Origin: Treponema primitia ZAS-1
GTDB lineage: Bacteria; Spirochaetota; Spirochaetia; Treponematales; Breznakiellaceae
Assembly (NCBI RefSeq): GCF_000297095.1
Contig: NZ_AEEA01000065.1
Coordinates: 1-28,677, forward strand
Direction of reading: 5' to 3'
Length of the DNA: 28,677 nt
A model generated the notes under the pieces. The model saw only the letters and a list, made by a program, of their open reading frames with translations. It ran no database searches and was not told the DNA's origin. This document shows, one piece after another, positions 12,889 to 21,016 of this stretch; within the stretch, counting starts at the first letter, position 1; every line of letters begins with the position of its first letter. Made by a program: the position numbers and the translations under genes.

Positions 12889-14289
12889 ATGAGTACTAAT
12901 AAGGACGTAAAAGCCCTGCGAAGTGTGGAGTTGATGCCCACCCTAGAGAATGAGCGGACGATGTCGCTTCCCGACTATTTTATCCTTTGGGCCGGAATGA
13001 CCATCAACGTGGTGGCATTCTCCCTTGGCGCGCAGTACTATAACGGCGGTCAAGGCCTTGGCGCTGTCACACTCATATTCGTTATCCTTGCAGGCTACGG
13101 CCTGGTCACCGCGCTCACGGTTCTTTTTGGAGATATCGGTACGAAATACGGCGTTCCGTTTGCCGTATATGTGCGCGCCCCCTTTGGATACAAGGGTGCG
13201 ATAATCCCCGGTGTATTCCGTGCAATTCCTGCGCTCTACTGGTTTGGATTCCAGACATGGGTAGGCGCGTCGGCGCTCAATTACATCATGGAAAACCTGA
13301 CCGGATACAACAATCTCACCTTGATGATCATTGCATTCGCCGTTTTCCAGGTAGTAAACGCAATGTATGGACTCAAGGCAATGGCAAAATTCGACTGGAT
13401 AGCTATCCCTGCACTTGCCATTCTATTCGTAGCAATCGCGGTGGCAATAGGAAAAAAATACAACGTCACGATTCCGGATATCATGGCAACACCCGGTGAT
13501 GGTAATATGTCCATCGTTTATGCGATATCCGGTATTGCAGGCGGATGGATCACGATGTCCCTCAATGGTTCGGATCTTGCCCGTCAGATCAAGCATGTGC
13601 CAAACTATGAAAACAAAGGGTTTATCGCACGGAACAAAAGCGCCCTTGTCGGTCAGTTTTTCGGTCTTATGGTAATCGGCGTTGTCTGTATGCTCATCGG
13701 TATGGCCGCCGGCATCACCACCGGCGAATGGGATCTCAACGCAATCTGCAGTACCATCTTCACAAGCAAAATCGGATTGATTCTCGCCTATATCGCCGTT
13801 GTGTTTGCCCAGTGGTCTACGAATACCGCAGGAAACCTGATGCCCCCATCCTACATCCTAATCAGCCTTTTCCCAAAGCTCAAGTTCAAGATTTCCGCAA
13901 TCATCTGCGGCGCCCTTGCAATCATCATTCAGCCATGGAAAATTCAGTCGTCCGGTACTTTCCTCGTGGATGTTCAGGTCCATATCTCGACACTCTTAGG
14001 ACCGGTAATGGGTATCATGCTTGCCGACTATTTCATCGTCAGAAAGACCAAGGTCAATGTGCAGGATCTCTACTCCTATGGACAGTATGAATACACAAAT
14101 GGTTTTAACCTCAGTGCTATCATCGCAATTATCGCCGGATTCGGGATAAGTTTCGTCAGCAGTACCTACGGGTTCTTTATCGGTCTCATTGCCGCGCCAC
14201 TGGTCTACGTAATTCTCATGCGGTGCTTTACCCTCAGAAAATATGAGCAGCATATCGGTCAGTCTGTTAAATTCGACGAGGCGAAATAG
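12889..14289 (+). CDS. NCS1-family nucleobase/hydantoin permease
   Basis: This 466-residue inner-membrane transporter has about 12 hydrophobic segments and belongs to NCS1, the cytosine permease/Mhp1 family. Family motifs visible are GTKYGVPFAVYVRAPFGYKG (residues 84-103), ALYWFGFQTWVGASA on TM3, which holds the substrate-binding Trp and Gln, and GGWITMSLNGSDLARQI on TM6. The start at 12889 is chosen because GGAGG lies five bases upstream; ATGs at 12853 and 12886 are poorly placed. NCS1 members carry cytosine, uracil, allantoin or hydantoins with Na+ or H+. Placed between a hydantoinase and a D-aminoacylase, it most likely imports the ring substrate of the pathway. It lies 63 bases after hyuA and 11 bases before the next gene. 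It is not a uric-acid/xanthine-type (NCS2) carrier. Confidence 0.92.
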   Translation: MSTNKDVKALRSVELMPTLENERTMSLPDYFILWAGMTINVVAFSLGAQYYNGGQGLGAVTLIFVILAGYGLVTALTVLFGDIGTKYGVPFAVYVRAPFGYKGAIIPGVFRAIPALYWFGFQTWVGASALNYIMENLTGYNNLTLMIIAFAVFQVVNAMYGLKAMAKFDWIAIPALAILFVAIAVAIGKKYNVTIPDIMATPGDGNMSIVYAISGIAGGWITMSLNGSDLARQIKHVPNYENKGFIARNKSALVGQFFGLMVIGVVCMLIGMAAGITTGEWDLNAICSTIFTSKIGLILAYIAVVFAQWSTNTAGNLMPPSYILISLFPKLKFKISAIICGALAIIIQPWKIQSSGTFLVDVQVHISTLLGPVMGIMLADYFIVRKTKVNVQDLYSYGQYEYTNGFNLSAIIAIIAGFGISFVSSTYGFFIGLIAAPLVYVILMRCFTLRKYEQHIGQSVKFDEAK

Positions 14290-14300
14290 GGGATACGAGC

Positions 14301-15905
14301 ATGAAAATGATCATCAGAAACGGAGTCGTCGTGGACGGCTCCGGAAAACCCGGCTACAAAGCGGATGTGCTGATCGAGGGGGAGCGGATTGTCAAGATCG
14401 GCAGCATAGCCCCCGCCGGAGACATGGCAGTGATAGACGCCGGGGGATTGACGGTGGCTCCGGGCTTTATCGACACCCACAGCCACAGCGATCTTCAGGT
14501 CCTGCTGAACCCGGAAATTCTACCCAAGGTGATGCAGGGCATTACCACCGAGATTCTGGGACAGGACGGCATTTCCATGGCCCCCCTGCCCCCCCGGTTC
14601 ATAAGTCCCTGGCGTAAAAACCTCGCGGGTCTTGACGGCGACAGCGATGCTATCAACTGGAACTACGAGAACACCGCAGGATACCTCAAGATGATTGAGG
14701 CGGTGAAGCCGGGCTTGAACGAAAGCTACCTGGTTCCCCACGGAAACATCCGCATGGAGGCCATGGGCCTGGACAAGCGTCCCCCCAAGGGCGATGAGCT
14801 GGAAAAGATGCGGACCATTACCCGCCGGGAAATGGAAGCCGGAGCGGTGGGCCTTTCCACAGGGCTTATCTACATGCCCTGCGCCTATTCGGAGTCCGAA
14901 GAAATTATCGCCCTGTGCAGGGTGGTGGCGGAATACGACGGGGTCTTTGTAATCCACCAAAGAAGCGAGGCGGACACCATCCTGGATTCCATGGAAGAGG
15001 TGATCAAGATTGGCCGTGAATCCGGGGTAAAGATCCACTACTCCCACTTTAAGGTGTGCGGCAAGAAAAACTGGGATAAAATAGAAAAGATACTGGAACT
15101 CCTTGACTTGGCGAAAAAGGAGGGCATCACGGTGTCCTTTGATCAGTATCCCTACGTGGCGGGCAGCACCATGCTGGGGGTTATCCTTCCCCCCTGGGTC
15201 CACGACGGCGGCGCCGACAATGTGCTCAAGCGCCTGGCCGATCCGGAACTCCGCAAAAAAATGGTCTACGATATTGAGCACGGCATCCCCGGTTGGGATA
15301 ACTTTGTGGAATTCGCCGGGCTGGACAAGATCTTTGTGACCAGTGTAAAGACCCAAAAGAACCAGGATACCATCGGCTTAAGTCTTACGGAATTAGGAAA
15401 GCTGCGGGGCAAGGACCCCTACGAGGCGACCTTTGACCTCCTCCACCAGGAAGAGAACGCCGTGGGTATGGTGGACTTCTACGGCGCCGAGGAGCATGTA
15501 CGGCTCTTTATGAAGCGCCCGGAAATGAACGCCTGCACCGACGGTCTCCTGGGCGGCAAGCCCCACCCCCGGGTATACGGCGCCTTCCCCCGCATCCTGG
15601 GAAAATATGTGCGGGAAGACAAGGCGCTGACCCTGGAAGAGGCGATCCGCAAAATGACCGGCAAACCCGCCGAAGCGTTCCGCATCAGAGAACGGGGCGC
15701 CATAAAAGAAGGATACTTTGCGGACATCACCATCTTTAACGCCGACACCATTATTGACAAGGGAACCTTTACGGACCCCGTGCAATATCCCGTGGGCATA
15801 GAATATGTGTTAGTCAACGGAACGGTGACGGTGGAAAACGGCAAACACACCGGCAGGCGGAACGGCGCAGTACTGCGACGGAAAGCTGAAGGAGTGGGGG
15901 TGTAA
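14301..15905 (+). CDS. N-acyl-D-amino-acid deacylase (D-aminoacylase) family amidohydrolase
   Basis: This 534-residue zinc amidohydrolase removes acyl groups from N-acyl-D-amino acids or related amides. Landmarks are His60 and His62 in APGFIDTHSHSDLQVL, TTEILGQDGIS (residues 82-92) with Asp where classical D-aminoacylases have a metal Cys, and VFVIHQRSEAD. KIHYSHFKVCGK and the late ACTDGLLGG follow, giving the other metal His residues and the catalytic Asp. The C-terminal beta-domain closes with IKEGYFADITIFN. The start has only a weak ribosome site (GGGGA) and lies 11 bases after the permease stop, so coupling is likely. It is the last gene of the operon; a hairpin follows at 15921. The Cys-to-Asp change may mean a different substrate, such as a ureido or formyl compound. 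Confidence 0.9.
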   Translation: MKMIIRNGVVVDGSGKPGYKADVLIEGERIVKIGSIAPAGDMAVIDAGGLTVAPGFIDTHSHSDLQVLLNPEILPKVMQGITTEILGQDGISMAPLPPRFISPWRKNLAGLDGDSDAINWNYENTAGYLKMIEAVKPGLNESYLVPHGNIRMEAMGLDKRPPKGDELEKMRTITRREMEAGAVGLSTGLIYMPCAYSESEEIIALCRVVAEYDGVFVIHQRSEADTILDSMEEVIKIGRESGVKIHYSHFKVCGKKNWDKIEKILELLDLAKKEGITVSFDQYPYVAGSTMLGVILPPWVHDGGADNVLKRLADPELRKKMVYDIEHGIPGWDNFVEFAGLDKIFVTSVKTQKNQDTIGLSLTELGKLRGKDPYEATFDLLHQEENAVGMVDFYGAEEHVRLFMKRPEMNACTDGLLGGKPHPRVYGAFPRILGKYVREDKALTLEEAIRKMTGKPAEAFRIRERGAIKEGYFADITIFNADTIIDKGTFTDPVQYPVGIEYVLVNGTVTVENGKHTGRRNGAVLRRKAEGVGV

Positions 15906-15920
15906 CAAGAAAGAGGAATT

Positions 15921-15962
15921 TTGCCGCCAAGGAACCAATAAGCTTTGTGTCCTTGGCGGTCA
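15921..15962. terminator. Hairpin between convergent genes, probable terminator
   Basis: CCGCCAAGGA (15924-15933) pairs perfectly with TCCTTGGCGG (15950-15959) around a 16-base loop, with a G-U extension. It lies between the ends of the D-aminoacylase and MFS genes and could stop both transcripts. No T-run follows on either strand, so it may need Rho or be only an RNA end-protecting stem. Confidence 0.6.
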
Positions 15963-15963
15963 A

Positions 15964-17214
15964 TTATGCTTCTACTTCCTTATTTTTCCGGTAGTGCAAA
16001 ACCGTAGCAATAATTCCTATGATAAGAAGGCCGATGTTAAGTACAAAGGGGAGATTCCGGGAAATCCCGGATAGTCCCCCGGCGATCCAGCCGAAGGGGG
16101 CGCTGACAAACATGATGGTCATCTGGAGGAGCGCTAAAACCCGGGCCCGCTCGGCGGCGTCCACATGGAGGGCCACCAGGGATTCAGCGAGCATTGCCAG
16201 AATACCCACCGCAAATCCGTCAAAGATCAGGGATATACAGAGGATAAGGTATTTGATACCCCCATTTACGGGGGTAAAGATCAGAATACTCTGCCCGATG
16301 ATATATACCCCAAATCCCACAAGCAGGGGGATCCGCAGATCCGCCTTGGTAAGCCGGGGAATAATCGTAAAGAAAGATACCAGCGCCAGGATGGACCGGA
16401 ACATGGGGAAAAAGGGCAGCAGCACATCGGGAATCCCGATTTTTTTGCTGACAATAACCTGCCAAAAGGTGATGTTAATCATCCCGACAATTCCCACCAG
16501 GGCAGAGATGAGAATGGCGAAAAGGGTTCCCCGGGACGCCAACATGATTTTAACAATACCGCCGTAGCCGTACAATTCGGAGGCCATGCTTTTTCCCCTG
16601 GTTTCCCGCACACGGATCATACCGGTCTGAGTTTCCCGGGAAAAAGCATACAACAGAATGATTTTAATGGTCATTACAATAAAGGCGTTTATATAAAGTA
16701 TACGAATAGCGGGAACCAGGGTAAGCCGGGATACCAGAATTGAAGAAATCGGTGCGAAGAGAGCGGAAAGATGGCCGCAGCTTATGACCAGCGAATAAAT
16801 CCGGGTAATTTGACTCTTTTCGGCATCCTCCACCAGGAGGCAATCCCAGGAATTGGTGGTTACCTTCATGGTGCCGTTGAAGAGGGCGGCGACCAGAAAG
16901 AACCAAAAATTTTCCGCCCTCAGCCAAATAAGGCAGGGGATGGACCAGGCGATAAAATCGAAGAGGGCGGTGGTTTTACGGCGCCCCAGCTTGTCAGTTA
17001 TGGGTCCCCCAAGAAAGGCAAAAATCACCTGGGTGAACATGTAAATCGTGGCGACAAACCCGATCTCCCAGTCCTTAAGCCCCAGGGCGATCATATACAC
17101 CGATGCGTAGGGGAGGCATAAATTCATAGAAAGCCCCCAGAGCGGTTCCGTATAGACACACGCCCGAGGGTTACCCCGTAATTCAACCAGGGTTTTTATA
17201 AGAGGATGTTTCAC
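15964..17214 (-). CDS. Major facilitator superfamily transporter
   Basis: This 416-residue membrane protein has about 12 hydrophobic segments. The MFS motif A between TM2 and TM3 is clear: GGPITDKLGRRK (residues 69-80). A cytoplasmic loop rich in charged residues (SRETQTGMIRVRETRGKSMA) separates the two halves at about 213-232. The substrate is not evident. It lies ten bases after the PPDK gene on the same strand and has no clear Shine-Dalgarno sequence, so it is probably translated by coupling to PPDK. It may export or import an organic acid or sugar related to pyruvate or PEP metabolism, but that is context only. No drug-efflux-specific motif was seen. Confidence 0.9.
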   Translation of the reverse strand: MKHPLIKTLVELRGNPRACVYTEPLWGLSMNLCLPYASVYMIALGLKDWEIGFVATIYMFTQVIFAFLGGPITDKLGRRKTTALFDFIAWSIPCLIWLRAENFWFFLVAALFNGTMKVTTNSWDCLLVEDAEKSQITRIYSLVISCGHLSALFAPISSILVSRLTLVPAIRILYINAFIVMTIKIILLYAFSRETQTGMIRVRETRGKSMASELYGYGGIVKIMLASRGTLFAILISALVGIVGMINITFWQVIVSKKIGIPDVLLPFFPMFRSILALVSFFTIIPRLTKADLRIPLLVGFGVYIIGQSILIFTPVNGGIKYLILCISLIFDGFAVGILAMLAESLVALHVDAAERARVLALLQMTIMFVSAPFGWIAGGLSGISRNLPFVLNIGLLIIGIIATVLHYRKNKEVEA

Positions 17215-17224
17215 AAAACACTAT

Positions 17225-20200
17225 TCAGGCAGATCTGTCTGTTACCGCGATAATTAAACCGCGGCAACACCGATCCAACGCATCAGTCTCCTTATTTCTT
17301 ACTACTTTTTTTGTCGTCGCCGCTTTTTTTGCCGCCGCAGTTTTCACCTTAGCTACCACCGCTTTTGCCTTGGGCGCCGCCTTAGCCTTGGCTTTTGCCG
17401 CGGTGATCTTTACCTTTGCTGCGGCGGCCTTCGCCTTGGGCGCCGCTTTAGCCTTTACCTGAACTGCAGCCTTTTTCACACCCGCTGCGGCCGCTTTCGC
17501 CTTTGGCGCTGCTTTGGCCTTGGCATCGGAAACCGCAGACTTCGCCTTGGCTGCGGCGGTTTTTACCTTCGGGCTCAGCTTCTTTACCACCGCTTTGGCC
17601 TTCGCCGTAATGGAATTGTTAATTACCGCCTGGGCGCCCGCAAGCCGGGCCAGGGGTACCCGGAAGGGTGAGCAGGAAACATAGCTCAGACCGGACCGGT
17701 AGCAGAAGTCGATGGTTGCGGGATCGCCGCCGTGCTCGCCGCAGATACCGACCTTAAGATTCGGGTTAACCGCCCGGCCTTGTTTTGTGGCGTAATCAAT
17801 AAGGAAGCCCACCCCCTCTTCATCAATCGACTTGAAGGGATCCACGTCAAGCACATTCTGCTGGAGATATGAGGGCAGGAAAGAAGCCACGTCGTCCCGG
17901 CTAAAGGCAAAGGTCATTTGGGTAAGATCGTTGGTACCAAAGCTGAAGAAGTCCGCATATTTGGCTATATGCGCCGCCCGGATGGCTGCCCGGGGTACCT
18001 CTATCATGGTACCAATCTTCACCGGGAGTTTTACCCCGGCTTTCCCAAATACATCCTTGAGTATCTTTTCTGCGCTGGGACGGAGCAATTTCAGTTCCCG
18101 GGCGGTAACCACAATGGGGATCATAATTTCCGGGTTTACCGGAATGTTTTGCTTGATACAGTCCACCGCCGCCAGCGCTATGGCTTCAACCTGCATGTCA
18201 TAGATTTCCGGGTAGGTAACCGCCAAACGGCAGCCACGGTGCCCCAGCATGGGGTTAGCTTCCCGGAGCCGTTCGATCTTCGGGGTCAGGGTTTCCACGC
18301 TCACGCCGATATGTTCCGCAAGTTCCAGAGTCTCCTCCGGGGTATGGGGTACAAATTCATGGAGCGGCGGGTCCAGGAGCCGGATAGTTACCGGCCGGCC
18401 CTCCATGGCTTTAAAGATACCAAAGAAATCCTGCTTCTGCAGGGGAAGGATCTTCTTCAAAGCTTCCTTCCGGCCCTCCACCGTATCCGCCACAATCATG
18501 GCCCGGAAGTGGATGAGCTTGTCCTTGTCAAAGAACATATGTTCGGTTCGGCAGAGTCCCACACCCTGGGCGCCGAACTCAAAGGCCCGTTTAGCGTCTT
18601 CCGGCTGGTCCGCATTGGTCCTAACGTCGAAGCCCTTAAGGGTTCCCCGCCTGGCCGTAGTACGAACTTCATCGCACCACTTGAGGAAGGTCTCCATATC
18701 CTTGCCGATTTCCGGGTTCACCAGGGGCAGTTTCCCCTCGTAGACTTCGCCGGTGGAACCGTCGATGGAGAGCCAGTCCCCTTCGTTGAAAACCTTGCTC
18801 CCCACCGTAGCAGTTTTTCCCTGAACCGATACACCCTTGGCGCCGGCCACACAGGGGGTACCCATACCGCGGGCAACCACCGCCGCATGGCTGGTCATAC
18901 CGCCGGTAGAGGTGAGTATACCCTGGGAAACCACCATACCGCCTATATCCTCGGGGCTGGTATCCTGGCGGACCAGGAGCACCTTTTCCCCCCGCTCGTG
19001 CCATTCCTCAGCTTCCTTGGCGGTAAATACGATCCGCCCGCAGGCCGCGCCCGGGGACGCGTTAAGCCCCTTGGTAATCGGCTTGGCGTTCTTCAATGTC
19101 GTAACGTCGAACATAGGGTGGAGCAGCTGATCCAGCAGCGCCGGGCTAACCCGGAGTATGGCCGTATTTTTATCGATAAGTTTTTCCCCAACCATGTCCA
19201 CCGCAGTTTTAACCGCCGCCGCGCCGGTCCGTTTGCCGTTCCGGGTCTGGAGCAGGAAAAGCTTACCCTGCTGAACGGTGAATTCCATATCCTGCATATC
19301 CCGGAAGTGTTTTTCCAGGCGGTCCTTAATCTTCACCAGTTGGTCGTAGATCCGCTTGTTTTCCTTCGCCAGGGCGGCAATCTTTTCCGGAGTCCGGATA
19401 CCCGCCACCACATCCTCACCCTGGGCGTTCATCAGATATTCGCCGTAGAATTCCCTAACCCCCGTGGAGGGGTCCCGGCTGAAACAGACCCCGGTACCGG
19501 AATCGTTACCAAAGTTGCCGTATACCATGGACTGCACGTTTACCGCGGTCCCCTTAACATTTTTAATATCGTTGATCTGCCGGTATTTAATAGCCCGCTC
19601 GTTATTCCAGGAACCGAAGACCGCGTTTACCGCGCCCCAGAGCTGATCCAGCGGCTTCTGGGGAAAATCTTTTTTCGTTACGTCCTTAACAATTTTCTTG
19701 TAGTCACTCACCAACAGTTCCAGGTCCCCGGCGCTCAGGTCCGTATCAAGATGAATCCCCCGCGCATCCTTGATTTTCTTGATAGCCGCTTCAAAATCAT
19801 CACCGGGAACCCCCATGACCACATCGCCGTACATCTGGATAAAACGCCGGTAGGCATCCCAGGCAAAGCGGGGGTTCTTCGTTTTTTCCGCCAGCCCCAG
19901 AACCGCCTTGTCGTTAATACCCAGATTGAGAATCGTATCCATCATACCGGGCATAGAAACCGGCGCGCCTGAGCGGACCGATACCAGAAGGGGATCAATA
20001 GGATCTCCCAGCTTTTTCCCCATCACCTTTTCAAGTTTTGTCAGATAGGTCTGGACATCCTGCTCAAGCCCCGCAGGGTACTTTCGTTTATTTTCATAAA
20101 AAGCCGCGCATACTTCGGTAGAAATAGTAAATCCCGGGGGAACCGGGATGCCAAGATTAGTCATTTCCGCCAGATTAGCGCCCTTACCGCCAAGGACATC

Positions 20201-20266
20201 CTTCATCCCCGCTTCACCCTCGGCCTTACCTTCGCCGAAAAAATACACGTATTTTTGTTTTGCCAT
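17225..20266 (-). CDS. ppdK: Pyruvate phosphate dikinase with a histone-H1-like C-terminal tail
   Basis: This 1013-residue enzyme interconverts pyruvate, ATP and phosphate with PEP, AMP and pyrophosphate. The ATP-grasp domain begins with DVLGGKGANLAEM (residues 23-35). The swivelling phosphohistidine is His460 in GGMTSHAAVVARG. The PEP/pyruvate barrel carries RTEHMFF and the catalytic Cys842 in GICGEHGGDP. The canonical enzyme ends at about residue 880 (RVPLARLAGAQA). A further 133 residues are rich in Lys, Ala and Pro, with four 22-residue repeats and a short unrelated end that contains two Cys. The start at 20266 has GGAGG upstream; the Met four codons earlier does not. A TTGCTT/TAAAAT promoter precedes it. 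In anaerobic spirochaetes PPDK serves pyrophosphate-linked glycolysis or gluconeogenesis. The tail may bind nucleic acid or other polyanions. Confidence 0.97.
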   Translation of the reverse strand: MAKQKYVYFFGEGKAEGEAGMKDVLGGKGANLAEMTNLGIPVPPGFTISTEVCAAFYENKRKYPAGLEQDVQTYLTKLEKVMGKKLGDPIDPLLVSVRSGAPVSMPGMMDTILNLGINDKAVLGLAEKTKNPRFAWDAYRRFIQMYGDVVMGVPGDDFEAAIKKIKDARGIHLDTDLSAGDLELLVSDYKKIVKDVTKKDFPQKPLDQLWGAVNAVFGSWNNERAIKYRQINDIKNVKGTAVNVQSMVYGNFGNDSGTGVCFSRDPSTGVREFYGEYLMNAQGEDVVAGIRTPEKIAALAKENKRIYDQLVKIKDRLEKHFRDMQDMEFTVQQGKLFLLQTRNGKRTGAAAVKTAVDMVGEKLIDKNTAILRVSPALLDQLLHPMFDVTTLKNAKPITKGLNASPGAACGRIVFTAKEAEEWHERGEKVLLVRQDTSPEDIGGMVVSQGILTSTGGMTSHAAVVARGMGTPCVAGAKGVSVQGKTATVGSKVFNEGDWLSIDGSTGEVYEGKLPLVNPEIGKDMETFLKWCDEVRTTARRGTLKGFDVRTNADQPEDAKRAFEFGAQGVGLCRTEHMFFDKDKLIHFRAMIVADTVEGRKEALKKILPLQKQDFFGIFKAMEGRPVTIRLLDPPLHEFVPHTPEETLELAEHIGVSVETLTPKIERLREANPMLGHRGCRLAVTYPEIYDMQVEAIALAAVDCIKQNIPVNPEIMIPIVVTARELKLLRPSAEKILKDVFGKAGVKLPVKIGTMIEVPRAAIRAAHIAKYADFFSFGTNDLTQMTFAFSRDDVASFLPSYLQQNVLDVDPFKSIDEEGVGFLIDYATKQGRAVNPNLKVGICGEHGGDPATIDFCYRSGLSYVSCSPFRVPLARLAGAQAVINNSITAKAKAVVKKLSPKVKTAAAKAKSAVSDAKAKAAPKAKAAAAGVKKAAVQVKAKAAPKAKAAAAKVKITAAKAKAKAAPKAKAVVAKVKTAAAKKAATTKKVVRNKETDALDRCCRGLIIAVTDRSA
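17309..17572 (-). repeat. Four 66-bp repeats encoding 22-residue Lys/Ala/Pro units in the PPDK tail
   Basis: Proline residues 899, 921, 943 and 965 are spaced exactly 22 residues apart. Each starts a unit of the form PKAKAAAAKVK followed by AAAKAKAKA. The first unit (PKVKTAAAKAKSAVSDAKAKA) is the most diverged, and the middle two are nearly the same. The pattern resembles bacterial H1-like or HU-tail AKP repeats and arises by tandem duplication. Confidence 0.9.
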
Positions 20267-20290
20267 TATTTCCTCCAATATGATGCTTCT

Positions 20291-20319
20291 ATTTTAGCAG
20301 TATAGAGGCAAAAAAGCAA
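20291..20319 (-). promoter_or_regulatory. Promoter of the PPDK-MFS unit
   Basis: On the minus strand TTGCTT (20319-20314) and TAAAAT (20296-20291) are separated by exactly 17 bases. The predicted RNA start is about 17 bases before the PPDK start codon, with GGAGG within the leader. Confidence 0.6.
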
Positions 20320-20321
20320 TA

Positions 20322-20448
20322 GGAGGGGGAAGTCTCCCCCCTCGCTCCAGCCTTGCCCTTATCGTCAGGAGTTTTGCAAAACAAAACTCCAAAAGACTTG
20401 CGTAAGCAAGTCTTACGCTCCCCCCCTCAGCGGGGGTTCCACCCCCGC
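20322..20448. repeat. Cluster of four adjacent perfect hairpins
   Basis: Four inverted repeats follow one another. They are GGGGGA/TCCCCC (20325-20340), GGAGTTTTG/CAAAACTCC (20368-20390), AAGACTTGC/GCAAGTCTT (20393-20414) and GCGGGGGT/ACCCCCGC (20430-20448). All stems are perfect and loops are 3-5 bases. The stretch is non-coding and lies between the PPDK promoter and a hypothetical gene. It looks like a REP- or BIME-type intergenic repeat unit or a strong transcription barrier. Confidence 0.75.
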
Positions 20449-20494
20449 AACGCCCCCAAGAATGTCAAGTTTTGTGTTAAGCGCCTCTGCGTAA

Positions 20495-20812
20495 TCATTT
20501 CTTATACATATCAGGCAGATCAAGCAAGTAATCCTGAAATTCTGTTGTGTGTCCTTTTATAGAATCGGTGATAAAATCTATAAAAGGCTTCATAGACTGA
20601 AATATCCAAATAATCTTTTCTACAAACAGTTCCTGGCTGCATGATACATCTTTTTCCAAATACTGTTTTACTGCGAAATTTTCTTTGTCGATAATAACAC
20701 CCGGATCAAATGATTCAACGATACTATTATATTCGCTTTCATGTTCTTTTATATGATCATGCAGAAAACCTAATAGCGTATCATCATCTAATACACCTCC
20801 GCAAACATACAT
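20495..20812 (-). CDS. Hypothetical acidic protein
   Basis: This 105-residue protein has no family I recognise. It is acidic, predicted mainly helical, and has no signal peptide or membrane segment. Visible segments are GFLHDHIKEHESEYNSIVES near the N-terminus and a hydrophobic-aromatic helix, FVEKIIWIFQSMKPFIDFIT, at about residues 63-82. A weak purine-rich site (GGCGGAAA) lies four bases before the ATG at 20812. It is a single gene flanked by the hairpin cluster on its 3' side and a divergent protease-like gene. Composition is more AT-rich than neighbouring genes, which may point to recent acquisition. It could be an effector or small regulator, but nothing in the sequence proves this. Confidence 0.6.
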   Translation of the reverse strand: MYVCGGVLDDDTLLGFLHDHIKEHESEYNSIVESFDPGVIIDKENFAVKQYLEKDVSCSQELFVEKIIWIFQSMKPFIDFITDSIKGHTTEFQDYLLDLPDMYKK

Positions 20813-21016
20813 GGTTTCCGCCGTTATGGTAATTGAAAAGCCGACATTTAGCTAAAGACCCATCGGCGAATCTGCCCAAAAGCGCTGTTTTTTTCAAAAA
20901 ACTTTATTTTCACTAATGCGTTTTACCGGGTAGCATCGTATATGGGGCGCCGGGGCAGTCGGTTTGCAGAAACACCCCCGGTATGGTATATTAATCTTAA
21001 TATGGAACGAGGAAAA
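20813..21016. other. Intergenic region between divergent genes, no clear feature
   Basis: This 204-base stretch separates the minus-strand hypothetical gene from the plus-strand protease gene. I see no RNA gene, no repeat and no promoter close to consensus. It must hold promoters for both genes if they are expressed. Confidence 0.5.

Noticed and set aside
14520..15356. A 278-codon open frame opposite the D-aminoacylase
   Set aside because: It is an antisense shadow. The plus-strand protein has the full set of family motifs.
17228..17626. The Lys/Ala tail of PPDK as a frameshift or sequencing artefact
   Set aside because: The frame is continuous from the catalytic barrel, the 22-residue period is exact over four units, and no stop is needed or lost at residue 880.
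17918..19972. A 684-codon open frame on the plus strand opposite PPDK
   Set aside because: It is the antisense shadow of a GC-rich gene with strong codon bias. It has no ribosome site, no recognisable domain, and PPDK on the other strand is unambiguous.
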